Positions 1 to 10,100 of a stretch of 41,187 nucleotides of DNA are shown one piece after another. Source of the stretch: Sphingobacteriaceae bacterium UBA6709 (GTDB taxonomy: Bacteria; Bacteroidota; Bacteroidia; Sphingobacteriales; Sphingobacteriaceae). The stretch spans positions 12,744 to 53,930 of the forward strand of contig DKIV01000012.1 in assembly GCA_002454425.1 (NCBI GenBank), read 5' to 3'. Position 1 is the first letter of the stretch, and each line of letters opens with the position of its first letter. The notes under the pieces were generated by a model. It ran no database searches. It was not told the origin of the DNA and saw only the letters and a list, made by a program, of their open reading frames with translations. A program made the position numbers and the translations under genes.

Positions 1-91
1 TGTCGATGAAATGCCCATGAAATGTCGATGACCAGTGCTGTCTGGTACGAAGCAGTCCCGAGTCAGTCTCGAAGCTGGTAGGTAGCAGCCG
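1..91 (+). repeat. Phased 22-bp (11-bp half-unit) repeat, left edge
   Basis: The triplet CGA occurs at 4, 26, 48 and 70, exactly 22 bp apart, and again at 59, so all five lie on one 11-bp phase. Some units split into two similar 11-bp halves; for example 4-14 and 15-25 share ATGAAATG, and 48-58 and 59-69 share CGA..CAGTC. The core at 60-86 recurs in inverted orientation at 41146-41172 with two mismatches. A 22-bp period is not a multiple of three, so this does not look coding. Its function is unknown. It is probably the edge of a dispersed repeat element cut by the window end. Confidence 0.6.
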
Positions 92-338
92 ACCCGACGC
101 AAGGCCGGGCCCGGGCGGACAATCTCTTTTGACGTAAAGCAAGCGGAAGTCAAGCTATATAAAGAATTAGGAAATTTTTTAAACCGAAACCCCATCCAAC
201 CATAAACAACTGACAATAAACAATTTAAATAATAGACTAACTTAAAAACAATCGCGATTACTCTTATAGTTTAAATTTTAAACTGAAATCTGTGGACTAT
301 TTTCCAACGGCAAGCGGCCGTGCTCCTTGCGGCGGCAA
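92..338. other. Gene-free stretch downstream of treY
   Basis: No gene is supported here. Bases 92-120 are very GC-rich and continue the left-edge repeat; from about 150 the sequence becomes AT-rich. A perfect AT-only inverted repeat, AGTTTAAA (268-275) and TTTAAACT (277-284), sits about 55 bp beyond the treY stop and could weakly end its transcript, but it has no GC stem. The small plus-strand reading frame beginning at 292 is mostly antisense to treY and is not believed. Confidence 0.5.
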
Positions 339-2885
339 TCAGCTTTCAGCTATAAGCACAGCAAAAGGGATCGCCGATAAAAGTGCGGACAGCGGAATAT
401 CAGCATCAAAAGTATATTCCATGTTGTTCATGAGGTTACGCCACGAGCGTGGCATATCCGATGGCATAGAGATATATTCTTCCGATGCGCGCCCGGCATC
501 GCCATCGCCTATCAGGCTCGAGGCAGCAAGTCCAAGTCGCAGGACTACAATAATCTGAGCATCTTGGGTCCTGCGTAAATAACATAAAAATTTACCACTG
601 GCATCACCGCTTACACTGAGCGGCTCATAGGAACCGCCGGCAAAGAGCTGCGGATACCGCGCGCGTAGCCTTAGAAGTCTTGCGCACAGCCATAATTTAA
701 CCTTACCATACCGATTCTCAGAGAGTAATGATTCGATTGAAGGGAACGCGTCGACTTCATGAAGCAAACGCGCGCGTAAAGCATAGTCTACCGGCCGCCG
801 GTTGTCGGGATCAACAAGACTGAGATCCCAGAGTTCGGTTCCCTGATAAATATCAGGAACGCCGGGGGCTGTGCATTTTAGAATAATTTGGGTCAGAGAA
901 TTGACAATAGCAAAAGGCTCCAATAAGGATACAAAAGACCGAATCAGTCCCGCCCCGGCAGCCCGTCTGTTCAATAGCAGGTGAGTGAACTCACGCGCGG
1001 CATCTTCATATTCCACATCGGGATCGGCCCAGCCAGAACGTTTCTTTGCTTCGCGCAGCGCCTTCTCCAGATATTGCTCCAGGCGACTTTCTAAATCGGC
1101 GTCCTGCTCCTCACGAAAAGGCATAGCGCCAACGAGGGTTTGGTAAATAAAATATGCGTCATTCACGTGCAATCCAAGCTTAACACCAAATCGTTCAAAA
1201 GAAAGCGCCTTAAGCTTAAGCACTAGTTCCCGCCATTGATCAGGAATATCACTTAGCACATTGAGGCGCGCGCGCAGATCCTCGCCCCGTTTCGTATCAT
1301 GGGTAGCCGTAGCATTTATTGACAGAGAATTTTGAGCCGCTCTCTGCAGCATACGAGCATGAAAATCACCAACACTCATCCCGAATACCGCGGGAGAATC
1401 ACCCACCTCGGCATGTACGATAAAGCGGTTATAAGTGTACATAAGCGTATCTTCGATGCCTTTAGCCATAAGAGGTCCGCTAAATTGCATTAAACGTTGC
1501 AAGAATACCCTGCTCCCGGCGCCCGGTTCATCAGCCAGGAAGATCTTCAGAAATACCTCACGAACGACCGGGCTCAGTTCCTCTTCCGGCAATGACAGAA
1601 TCAGGTCGCGGAGATGCTGGCGCGTGGTATCATCCAGGGAAGAATCGCTGGCATAAAAACGATAAACAGGCATACGCACCAAAAATGCCGCAAGCCCAGT
1701 ACGCAATTCCGAACGATCGACGGCTTCCTTCATTTCTTCACTCAACAACCGGGAGGCATAAAAAAGGGCGAGCAGGTGGTCCAGCTCACCATTCATGTGC
1801 TCTGTAAGGATTGTTCTCTTTTTTTCGAGAGCCAAGGCTGAAACATCCAAAGACTTCTCGATAAAATCATGATAAAGAACAGTAAAGAATGCCTCGGATT
1901 CGCCATTGGTCATGAGATTATTAGCCCAGGCCAAAAAATCATATCCCGAATTACCCTGGATAGGCCATTGGGCGGGAATCTCTTCATTTTTCTCCAATAT
2001 CTTCTCAACAATGATGTAGGTGTCCTCTCCCGCAACCTGGCGTAGGCGTTGCAAATACGCTCCGGGATCTGCCAATCCATCTACATGATCAACGCGCAAG
2101 CCCTGGAAAATACCGCGATGTACCAGATCAACAATAAACGCATGGTAGCGCTCAAATACTCCCGGCTCTTCCATACGAAGGCATATCAGACCGTTGACAG
2201 TAAAAAAGCGGCGATAGTTTATCTGTTTTTCGGTTTCCTGCCAATGACAGAGCCTGTAATGCTGCGCGTCGCAGAGGCACTGCAGCATTTCAGGGTCGGC
2301 ATTTACCTGCTCAACATCAGCAGACTGAGGAACTGAGGATCTCCACAAATCAGCCAGCATAGCTTTAGACGACGCGGACATCGGCCAGTGCTGATCGGCA
2401 TAGGAAAGCGACAGTCTCCCATCGGCATATTGCAACGTTAACGATCCGGCCTTGATAGCCTCCTCTAACGTTTCGCCCAGAAAGGGAATCATCAAACGCT
2501 TATCGTCCATCAGGGTTGGAAAGTTCAAATCGAACATCTCAAAAAAGGGCGACTCATCCCAGTTCTCCAGAACGTCCATCAACCATGAGTTCGACGGATG
2601 AAACGCCATATGATTGGGCACAATATCCTGAAGCCAGCCAATACCCCGGTTTTTCAATAGCGCCGACACTTCCAGAAGTTCAGCCTCAGTACCAATCTCA
2701 GGATTTATCATCAATGGATTTATGACATCGTAGCCATGGGTGCTTCCGGCCACGGCGGCAAATATCGGGGAAGCATAAAGAGTTCTGACTCCAAGATCAC
2801 TGAGGTAGGGAATAATCTCTTTAAGATCTTTAAAGGTAAAATCTTTATTAAACTGAATTCTATAGGTAGAAATAGGGTTATACAT
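339..2885 (-). CDS. treY: Malto-oligosyltrehalose synthase TreY (GH13)
   Basis: This is a cytoplasmic enzyme that isomerises the reducing-end alpha-1,4 bond of maltodextrins to an alpha,alpha-1,1 bond, giving maltooligosyl-trehalose for TreZ. It is 848 residues, a little longer than typical bacterial TreY. Visible GH13_26 motifs: STHGYDV (48-54), DIVPNHM (87-93), GLRVDHVDGL with nucleophile D266, IIVEKILE with acid/base E294, then ATHDTKRGEDLRARL and PGVPDIYQGTELWDLSLVDP toward the C terminus. The frame stays open upstream to 2948, but the ATG at 2885 is preferred because the protein then begins MYNPISTYRIQF, the usual TreY start, and because ATGTATAA overlaps the treZ stop by 8 nt, implying translational coupling. 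TreX is not in the window. Confidence 0.97.
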   Translation of the reverse strand: MYNPISTYRIQFNKDFTFKDLKEIIPYLSDLGVRTLYASPIFAAVAGSTHGYDVINPLMINPEIGTEAELLEVSALLKNRGIGWLQDIVPNHMAFHPSNSWLMDVLENWDESPFFEMFDLNFPTLMDDKRLMIPFLGETLEEAIKAGSLTLQYADGRLSLSYADQHWPMSASSKAMLADLWRSSVPQSADVEQVNADPEMLQCLCDAQHYRLCHWQETEKQINYRRFFTVNGLICLRMEEPGVFERYHAFIVDLVHRGIFQGLRVDHVDGLADPGAYLQRLRQVAGEDTYIIVEKILEKNEEIPAQWPIQGNSGYDFLAWANNLMTNGESEAFFTVLYHDFIEKSLDVSALALEKKRTILTEHMNGELDHLLALFYASRLLSEEMKEAVDRSELRTGLAAFLVRMPVYRFYASDSSLDDTTRQHLRDLILSLPEEELSPVVREVFLKIFLADEPGAGSRVFLQRLMQFSGPLMAKGIEDTLMYTYNRFIVHAEVGDSPAVFGMSVGDFHARMLQRAAQNSLSINATATHDTKRGEDLRARLNVLSDIPDQWRELVLKLKALSFERFGVKLGLHVNDAYFIYQTLVGAMPFREEQDADLESRLEQYLEKALREAKKRSGWADPDVEYEDAAREFTHLLLNRRAAGAGLIRSFVSLLEPFAIVNSLTQIILKCTAPGVPDIYQGTELWDLSLVDPDNRRPVDYALRARLLHEVDAFPSIESLLSENRYGKVKLWLCARLLRLRARYPQLFAGGSYEPLSVSGDASGKFLCYLRRTQDAQIIVVLRLGLAASSLIGDGDAGRASEEYISMPSDMPRSWRNLMNNMEYTFDADIPLSALLSAIPFAVLIAES

Positions 2886-4722
2886 AACTAAACAATGAAA
2901 ATGATTCGGGGGCGATAAGCACAGTACCTTCAGCGACGACAGAAGCATGCTGTCCTTCGTTACCTGCGTAAGATCCTTGTTCGGAGTCTATTAATTTATG
3001 AATGATGGTAATTCCCGGCAATGCCAGACTTTGTCGCTCTGAAGAGAAGTTCATGACAGCTACCAACTTTTCCTGGGCATTCCAGCGATACAATAACAGA
3101 CAATGTTGAGCAGGATACGCGTCTGCCCGTAAATTAAAGCGATCTCCATTACGCAACACGGGCTGAGTTTTTCGTAACTTAATCATGTCTTTATAGAAGT
3201 CGAACATGTGCTTTGCGGAGCCAGCAAATGCAAGCTCCGGCCAACTGATCTTCGAACGGAGAAAACTCTCCGAAGACTGGGGATCGGGAGGATCCTGTTG
3301 CTGTTGAAAAGCTTTAAATTCTTCAGCACGGCCTTTACGTACGGCTTCAATTAGTGAGGGTTCTGAGTGATCAACGAAATAAAGAAATGGTCGGGACTCG
3401 CCCCACTCCTCCCCCATGAACAGCAAAGGAAGGTAGGGACTTACCAGTACCGCTGCCGCCAATAAACGCATCATTGAAGGACTGTACAGTGTACCACTGC
3501 GTTCCCCGAGCATCCTGTTGCCTACCTGATCATGATTCTGCGAAAAAACAACAAACCGACACGCGGCATTATCGGCCCTGGCACCAAAAGAGCGCTGCCG
3601 TTCCTCAGAATAACGCCCATCGTAGACATAAGCGTCGGCATACGACTTCGCGAGGTCTTCAACGCCATTGAAGTCGGCATAATAACCCTGCTGCGGCTGT
3701 CCCGCAGCTACCCGCAGGGCATGGTGAAACTCGTCAATCCATTGAGCAGACATGCCATAGCCACCCTTCTGCAGGGAATTAATATAACGGGGAGCATTCA
3801 AATCGCATTCAACAATAAGGCGGTGGTTCATGCCCCTGCTCAGATTATAGTGATCAAGCACGGCGCGCATCTCTGCCAATATATGTGTGGCACCCATGTC
3901 TTTAATAGCGTGAACAGCATCCAGACGAAGCGCATCAATATGAAAGTCGCGGAACCACATAAGCATATTCTCGATAACAAAGCGACGCACCTCATCAGCG
4001 CCGGCGTCATCGAAGTTTACCGCCTGCCCCCAAGGGGTGCTATATTTATCTGTAAAATATGGCCCGTAATGAGGCAGATAATTCCCTTCAGGCCCGAAAT
4101 GATTATATACCACATCGAGAATAACCGCCAATCCTTTGGCATGACAAGCGTCAACAAAACGCATTAACCCTTCCGGTCCGCCGTAGCTTTCCTGAACGGC
4201 AAAGGCAAATACGCCATCATACCCCCAATTTCGCTTACCGGGAAAGGCGGCAACGGGCATAATTTCTACCGCCGTAACACCCAGATCCACCAGATGATCT
4301 ATCTTCTCAATCGCAGCCTCAAAACTGCCCTGAGCTGTAAACGTTCCAATATGTAATTCGTAGATGATAAACTCGTCAAGAGCGAGCCCCTTCCAGCTAG
4401 TATCAGTGAAGGAAAAACTACGAAGGTCAACAGCGCGTGAAGGAGCATGAACTCCGCCCGGCTGATACAATGAACAGGGATCAGGAAGGAGCATCGTTTC
4501 ATCCTCAAGAACCAACTCGAAGAGATATTCAGCACCGGGTGGCAACTCTGATGTTGTTAACTTCCAAACACCGCGCTGCGACGGCTCCAGAGCGAGCTTG
4601 GGACCCTGGAGGATGGAGATATTTACCTGCTTAGCCAAGGGCGCCCACACGTAAATGTCTGCGTTTCCAGCATTGAAGTTCACTCCAACATTACGGAATT
4701 CTAAAGTATAATCTTTTTCCAT
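2878..4722 (-). CDS. treZ: Malto-oligosyltrehalose trehalohydrolase TreZ (GH13)
   Basis: This enzyme cleaves the bond next to the terminal trehalose unit made by TreY, releasing free trehalose, a compatible solute and stress protectant. At 614 residues it has family length. An N-terminal CBM48-like beta domain (about 9-95) precedes the barrel. Barrel motifs: DVVYNHFGPEGNYL (203-216), ALRLDAVHAI with nucleophile D268, LIVECDLN with acid E305 (usually AESDLN), and SQNHDQVGNR with the stabiliser D398. PLLFMGEEWGE follows. The ATG at 4722 starts MEKDYTLEFRNVGVNF, the normal N terminus. It is the first gene of a treZ-treY operon; no Shine-Dalgarno is visible, as is normal in Bacteroidota. Confidence 0.96.
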   Translation of the reverse strand: MEKDYTLEFRNVGVNFNAGNADIYVWAPLAKQVNISILQGPKLALEPSQRGVWKLTTSELPPGAEYLFELVLEDETMLLPDPCSLYQPGGVHAPSRAVDLRSFSFTDTSWKGLALDEFIIYELHIGTFTAQGSFEAAIEKIDHLVDLGVTAVEIMPVAAFPGKRNWGYDGVFAFAVQESYGGPEGLMRFVDACHAKGLAVILDVVYNHFGPEGNYLPHYGPYFTDKYSTPWGQAVNFDDAGADEVRRFVIENMLMWFRDFHIDALRLDAVHAIKDMGATHILAEMRAVLDHYNLSRGMNHRLIVECDLNAPRYINSLQKGGYGMSAQWIDEFHHALRVAAGQPQQGYYADFNGVEDLAKSYADAYVYDGRYSEERQRSFGARADNAACRFVVFSQNHDQVGNRMLGERSGTLYSPSMMRLLAAAVLVSPYLPLLFMGEEWGESRPFLYFVDHSEPSLIEAVRKGRAEEFKAFQQQQDPPDPQSSESFLRSKISWPELAFAGSAKHMFDFYKDMIKLRKTQPVLRNGDRFNLRADAYPAQHCLLLYRWNAQEKLVAVMNFSSERQSLALPGITIIHKLIDSEQGSYAGNEGQHASVVAEGTVLIAPESFSLFSYV

Positions 4723-4736
4723 TTGCAGATAACTAA

Positions 4737-4768
4737 CAATTATAGAATCGTTAGGTTCTGCAATGAAA
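4737..4768 (-). promoter_or_regulatory. Candidate promoter of treZ-treY
   Basis: Read on the minus strand there is TTTC (4768-4765), a 20-bp spacer and TATAATTG (4744-4737), one mismatch in each box from the Bacteroidota housekeeping pattern TTTG-N19-TAnnTTTG. The -7 box ends 14 nt before the treZ ATG, leaving a very short leader. Judged by eye only. Confidence 0.35.
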
Positions 4769-4836
4769 AAGAAATATAAATGGGACTCGATTCAGGAAGT
4801 ATGAGACTGGCTCAAGCGCGTTGCCTCATAGTATGA

Positions 4837-5443
4837 TTACGTTGCGGTTGGCTTGAGGCTAAAGTTGAATTCATTTTCAACATTCCCTGCCGCACTAATA
4901 ACAATCCTGAAATCACCGGACAGCAACTCATTTACATTTGCCACTGGAAGCTGAACTTTTGTATGTTCAAACGAGTTGAGTGGCTGTACGTCTACCTTAG
5001 ATAATAAAACCAGATTTCCTTGCGCCTTCTTATACAGAAACAAGGTAGCTGCCGAGGATTTTGATTGTCCGAAGTTACCGACATCGATGCTAACCTTGCT
5101 GTCCTTTCCGGAGCCTTGCAACTCTGGCTTAAGAGCTGAAAGAATAGCAGGGCGATTCTGAATCCATGGAGCCCGGACATAGGCATATATCATTTTTCCC
5201 TTTTTGTTTTTTCCAAGGAGCTTCGGGGCAAACTCGGCAAGGTCGATACCACATTCCGCCGCTTTAAAAGATAAGATCAGGGACTTTCCTTCTCTACGTT
5301 GCACTATGCATAATATTCTGGTCAGGCGCATAGGAAATGTGAGAGTGGGCCCCTCCAAGTCCCTGGGTTATAGAGTTGCCCAGGAACAATACCGCGAGAT
5401 CAGATGTAACAGACAGCACATTATCAATATCATGGAATTGGAT
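4837..5443 (-). pseudogene. Frameshifted remnant: SGNH-like start and CARDB-like tail
   Basis: The clear open frame (about 173 codons from a TTG at 5358, stop at 4837) lacks a good start. In another frame just upstream, between stops at 5446 and 5294, one reads DLAVLFLGNSITQGLGG (GNSIT at 5380-5366), the block I signature of SGNH hydrolases, followed by a protein-like stretch to about 5300. One frameshift near 5300 would join the two. The last ~90 residues (KVSIDVGNFGQSKSSAATLF...DFRIVISAAGNVENEFNFSL) resemble a CARDB-type beta sandwich. No catalytic Asp-His block is seen, so an intact esterase is unlikely. It lies 12 bp after the SGNH-alpha/beta hydrolase gene and in the same orientation. 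It could also be an unrelated short gene with a sequencing error; the full-length family was not identified. Confidence 0.4.
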
Positions 5444-5455
5444 CTACCAGTCACT

Positions 5456-6934
5456 TCAATCCGTCTTGCCAACGCCCGAGCTATACTCAAAACCAGGATA
5501 AGACAGGGCAGCAGAGTTTAATTTATGACCGGTAGCTCTGAGGATAAAATCGACAATAGGCGTTGGATTTTTCAGGCTGTGAGGATGATGCCCTATTCCG
5601 GGCTTATGTATTACCTCAATATTACCACCGGCAGCCTTTACACGTTGTGCAAACGGCAATGTATTTTGTGAAACCGGCACCACCTGATCGTCATCACCAA
5701 CGACATGAAGCATGTTAAAACCGAGAGCGGCAACTTCTTCAGCTCGGTAAAAAGGACTGCCTTTAAATTCCAGCGCTTGCGCCTCGCTCAACCCATATGC
5801 ATTCTTAAAGTCCTGCCAGGGCTGGGCAGCATCCGATGCTCTCCTCTGACCCGGCCAGCTTAATAAATCCAGGACAGGAGCATCCGCATATATACAGGCA
5901 ACCTTGCCAGGATTGGCAAGTGCCCAGTTATACGCGTATACGCCCCCTCTGCTCATGGCTTCCAGCGCGCCTGACTTGGCTAATCCGCATTTTTGCATTA
6001 AGGCGTAGAACCTATTCCAGCGTTCTATAGCCTCCTTGTTTCCGAAAAGTTCCGCCACATCACAAAAAACAACATGATATCCTCTTTCAAGCAAGGCAAT
6101 ATCTGTTTGAGGCTCGTGCCCCCAGAATCGCGCGCGCCAAATCCAGGGCTTACCCACAGCGACCTTCCGGGGCTTAACTATTTTACAATCGCTACCGTTA
6201 TAATTGAAAGACGCACATTCGTACCCATAGAAATTGCTTACTAGCCTATCTTCGGGAAGTGAGCTGAAAACATTGACGCTTTGCGAGCCCCCGCTTGTTA
6301 TATGTTCGTAGAGTCTGCGTGCAATCATATGCGCACCAAAGGAAGAGGGATGTACTTTATCGGGGAACATCGCCCCGGAATCGACAAACAGGGGGTAAAG
6401 GTTTATAATCTCTACTTTTTCCGCATAAGCCACACGCTGTATAAGCGGACAAACCAACTTTTCAATCCTTGTATTGTAGCCGAACGCGCTGTCAGAAAGG
6501 AAGATCGGGAGCGGACTCAGTAAAACTACCCGGGGGCGGGAGGGCAAAGACTTAAATCTCACTACCAAGGCCTCATACTGACTGCTCAACATATCCATTG
6601 ACGAACGTCGCTGTATGTTACAATCATCGTATCCCATTTCAATAAAAACAATGTCGGGTCGACTTGCCAGCGCCTGCTGATATTCCAACGAACCAACATA
6701 AGAATTACTGAACCCTTCAAGGAAAGTAGCCTCCTTCTTTCCAAAGTTCATTACCTGATAGCCAGGGCCCAGCATGGTTCCTAATTGAGCTGGCCAGGCG
6801 TTTCGTTCCCTGGTTACTACGCCAACTCCTATGGTTAGATCACTACCTACACACGCGATCCTAAGTTTATTCGCCCCATCCACCGAAAAACCGATTAAGA
6901 TATTAAGTAGCAGGAGAAGATAAAATTTATACAT
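5456..6934 (-). CDS. Exported two-domain protein: degenerate SGNH domain plus alpha/beta hydrolase
   Basis: The 492-residue protein begins with a signal peptide (about 1-20). Residues 23-212 align with the SGNH/GDSL fold: IACVGSDLTIG (block I), NFGKKEAT (block II), FIEMGYDDCN (block III), FPDKVHPSSFGA with D192 and H195 (block V). Compared with the usual GDS/GNS, NFGxSG and GTND, the nucleophile position is Asp32 (Asp and Ser exchanged), the oxyanion glycine is lost and Asn is Asp103, so this domain is probably inactive. Residues about 235-470 form an alpha/beta hydrolase with AMSRGG (S328), VVGDDDQVV (D415/D416) and GIGHH (H449/H450), which appears active. Such pairs occur in Bacteroidota carbohydrate-esterase contexts. 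The neighbouring GH2 gene suggests deacylation of glycans in the periplasm; the substrate is not readable from sequence. Confidence 0.8.
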   Translation of the reverse strand: MYKFYLLLLLNILIGFSVDGANKLRIACVGSDLTIGVGVVTRERNAWPAQLGTMLGPGYQVMNFGKKEATFLEGFSNSYVGSLEYQQALASRPDIVFIEMGYDDCNIQRRSSMDMLSSQYEALVVRFKSLPSRPRVVLLSPLPIFLSDSAFGYNTRIEKLVCPLIQRVAYAEKVEIINLYPLFVDSGAMFPDKVHPSSFGAHMIARRLYEHITSGGSQSVNVFSSLPEDRLVSNFYGYECASFNYNGSDCKIVKPRKVAVGKPWIWRARFWGHEPQTDIALLERGYHVVFCDVAELFGNKEAIERWNRFYALMQKCGLAKSGALEAMSRGGVYAYNWALANPGKVACIYADAPVLDLLSWPGQRRASDAAQPWQDFKNAYGLSEAQALEFKGSPFYRAEEVAALGFNMLHVVGDDDQVVPVSQNTLPFAQRVKAAGGNIEVIHKPGIGHHPHSLKNPTPIVDFILRATGHKLNSAALSYPGFEYSSGVGKTD

Positions 6935-7136
6935 TGGTATGTTTTTGGCAAAATAAATTCAATACAACAAACAGGATGCTATTATTTGATTGCAGCGAAA
7001 AATACAAAACAACTTGAAGCTTTCCTAAAAAATTCAACACGTCACCGCGTTATAATCCATAATCACATACTTGCCCCAATAAAACATATTTTGGATACAG
7101 CACTAATGGATTCTTTTATCCCAACACATACGCGCT

Positions 7137-10100
7137 TTACTTAAGCAGTTCAATACTGTAACTATACTTATACTCTTTAGCGCGATATTGATATTTTTCA
7201 AGAGGAGAAGCACCCCAGGAGTTAAGCCCTCCCAGTCCCCGCTGAAAGAGGTCAACGTTAAGTACGATATCTTCAGAAGAATTCAAATCTGATGGATGCT
7301 GTTGTTTCTTCGTTCTCCCGGGATCAAGATCTTCCACACGATAGTGAAGGGCACTCATGCTGAGAGGTTGTTGTCCAACGACACGTATTCCCCGTCCGGC
7401 CGTATCTGTGAGTGTGAGCCAACGGCAATCGGTCCGGTTTCCAGATTCCTGCGGACGGAAATAAGGAAAAAACATCTTATCCACAGATGTCTGCCAAATA
7501 CCCATAAACATATCCTGATAGCGATCTCCATAGCTTTCTCCGGGACCACGGCCATACCAGGAAACCTGATTGTAGCGGCCATCAATTTCCATGACCATAC
7601 CGAAACGCATCATCTCCGGCAATTCATCACCTGGGGAATGGAAATGAGCGTCCACGGTCAGGCGACCTGTGCCATCTATCAAATAAGAGATATCCACTTT
7701 GAAGGACATACCTTTGGGAGCCACGCGATATCTGATTTTTACTCCATCTTTAAGATCTTCAACATCTGTAAAAGTTACCACTTGCGATGCGGTAGCAGCT
7801 TCCCATAGACGAAGTTTATCTTGAGCCTGCTCGCCAAAATCATTATCCGTTGGAGCCCTCCAAAAATTGAGACGGGGCATGCGTAAAAATACCTTTCTTA
7901 AAGGACTCTCAATGGCAGCCAGGCAGCGCGAATCTTTATAAAAAATATAAGTGATATCTCCATCCCGAACGCGTAAGGCGTCCCCTACAACTTGTTTTTC
8001 AACAGCTCTATTACCGCGTACCGATTCTGCATTGTTAAAAAAGGAAGCTCCAGGCAATGCAAATTCAGCTTTTGCACACTCAAAGCCTTGCGGCAGAAAA
8101 GGCGTAGCAGTTCTTCTGATAGCGAAAATCTGCAGAAAATACTCCCCGTTCGCTTCTTTCCTTTTCGGGAAAGGTAGGGTCACCTCCTTTTGAGCATCCG
8201 CGGGAATATCAACACTAAAATCCCCCGAAGCGCTTACCCTGCCGTCCTTCAACAGCTGCCAGCGGAAAGTATAATCTTTGGCACTTATCGCAGTGAACTT
8301 GTAATCATTGATCACCGTAATCTGTCCTTTACGAAGATCTTTAGCTTCAAAAAGGATATCCTGATAAACCTTTTTTACGATATAGGTATGAGGCAAGTAT
8401 TGTTGATCCGGAGACACGATACCGTCCATGCAGAAGTTCCCTCCATTCATACGATCGTGCGCTTTCAAGTCACCCCCATACGCCCAATACTGGCGTCCCT
8501 GCTCATCGGTATCCTTATACCCATGGTTATACCATTCCCAAATAAAGCCCCCCTGCATATTTTTGCTGCCGCGTATCAGATCCCAGTAATCCTGAAAGTT
8601 ACCCATGCTGTTTCCCATAGCATGCGCATATTCGCACATGATATAGGGGCGTCCTAAATCTTTTACCGCGTCCCGTTGCATACTGGTCCATGAAGGGTAC
8701 ATCGGACATATGATATCTGTATTACGATCCGTTTGGTGCGCCTGCTCATATTGCACAGGTCTGCTTTTATCGCGTGCTTTCGCCCAGTCATATAGATCAA
8801 AAAACGCTTTACCATTGCTGGCCTCATTTCCCAAGGACCAAAATATCACCGAGGGGTGATTCTTGTCGCGTTCTACGAGTCGTTGCACGCGGTCAAGATG
8901 AGCGGCTTTCCATTCCGGGAAGTTGGAGATATTCTGCGGGCCATAACCTAGTCCGTGCGACTCCAGATTTGCCTCGTCAACGAGATAGATCCCATATTGG
9001 TCACACAGCTTATAGAACAAAGGAGGCTGCGGATAATGGGACGTTCGGACAGCATTGATATTTAGCTCCTTAAACATCTTGATGTTGCGCATCATGATTG
9101 CCGAATCAACAACCTGTCCGGTCTTAGTATTAAACTCATGTAGATTAACCCCTTTAAAGAGGACACGCTTACCATTAATCAGTACCTGTCCATCACGAAT
9201 CTCTATCTTTCGAAACCCTATTTTATGTGAAGTAACCTCTATAACATCCCCTTGATTATCATTAAGCGTCAGGAGCAAGGTATAGAGAGCTGGCGTTTCT
9301 GCCGTCCAGCGTAGCGGTGCTTTTACAGTTCCCTCAAAATACAGCGAATCTGTTGCGCCTCCCCTGATAGCAAACTTTTTTTTCTCATTAAACACGGATT
9401 TGCCTGCGGCATCGAGAACCTCAATCTGCAAGAGATTTGAAAATGAGCGATCAGCGTAGTTTTTAACTGCCACATCCACACTAAAGATGCCGTTTTTATA
9501 ATTTGCATCCAGGTCGGCGTGAGCAAAGAAATCCAATATTCTTGTTTGCGCTGTCGCATAAAGATAAACACTTCTGTTAATACCTCCCAAGCGCCACATA
9601 TCCTGATCTTCCAGATAGGATCCATCGCTAAATTTATGCACCTGGCAGGCAAGCACATTTTCTCCCTCTTTTAGATAGGGACTTAAATCGAACTCCGCAG
9701 GGCTCTTGGAATTCTCCGTGTAACCCACTTTTTTCCCATTCAACCATACATACATGGAATTCGTACCCGCTTCGAAATGCAGGAACACACGGCGTCCCTG
9801 CCAGCTTGACGGAATAGTAAATGTCTTACGATAAATACCTGTGGGGGAATCCTGCCGGTCTATATAGGGGGGCCTGGCTCGAAATCCAAACCCTGATTCC
9901 ACATACATAGGCACTCCAAAGCCATTAAACTCCCAATTTCCAGGAACCGCCATGCGGCTCCATCCGGTGGTATCGGCATCCTCACGATAAAAATCCTTTT
10001 GAACGTCGGCAACTTTTGCGAACCATCGGAATTGCCATTTACCGTCAAGACTATAATACCAGGGCGACTTGCGGTAAACATCTTTTATTGCCAATTCCGT

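Noticed and set aside
1..91. Regular 22-bp spacing suggesting a CRISPR array
   Set aside because: Units are adjacent with no spacers, only a few bases are constant, and there are no cas genes.
3532..4167. 211-codon open frame on the plus strand
   Set aside because: It lies wholly antisense to treZ, which has all its catalytic motifs; no family signature in the antisense product.
7296..7808. 170-codon open frame on the plus strand
   Set aside because: Antisense to the C-terminal domain of the GH2 gene, with no recognisable domain.
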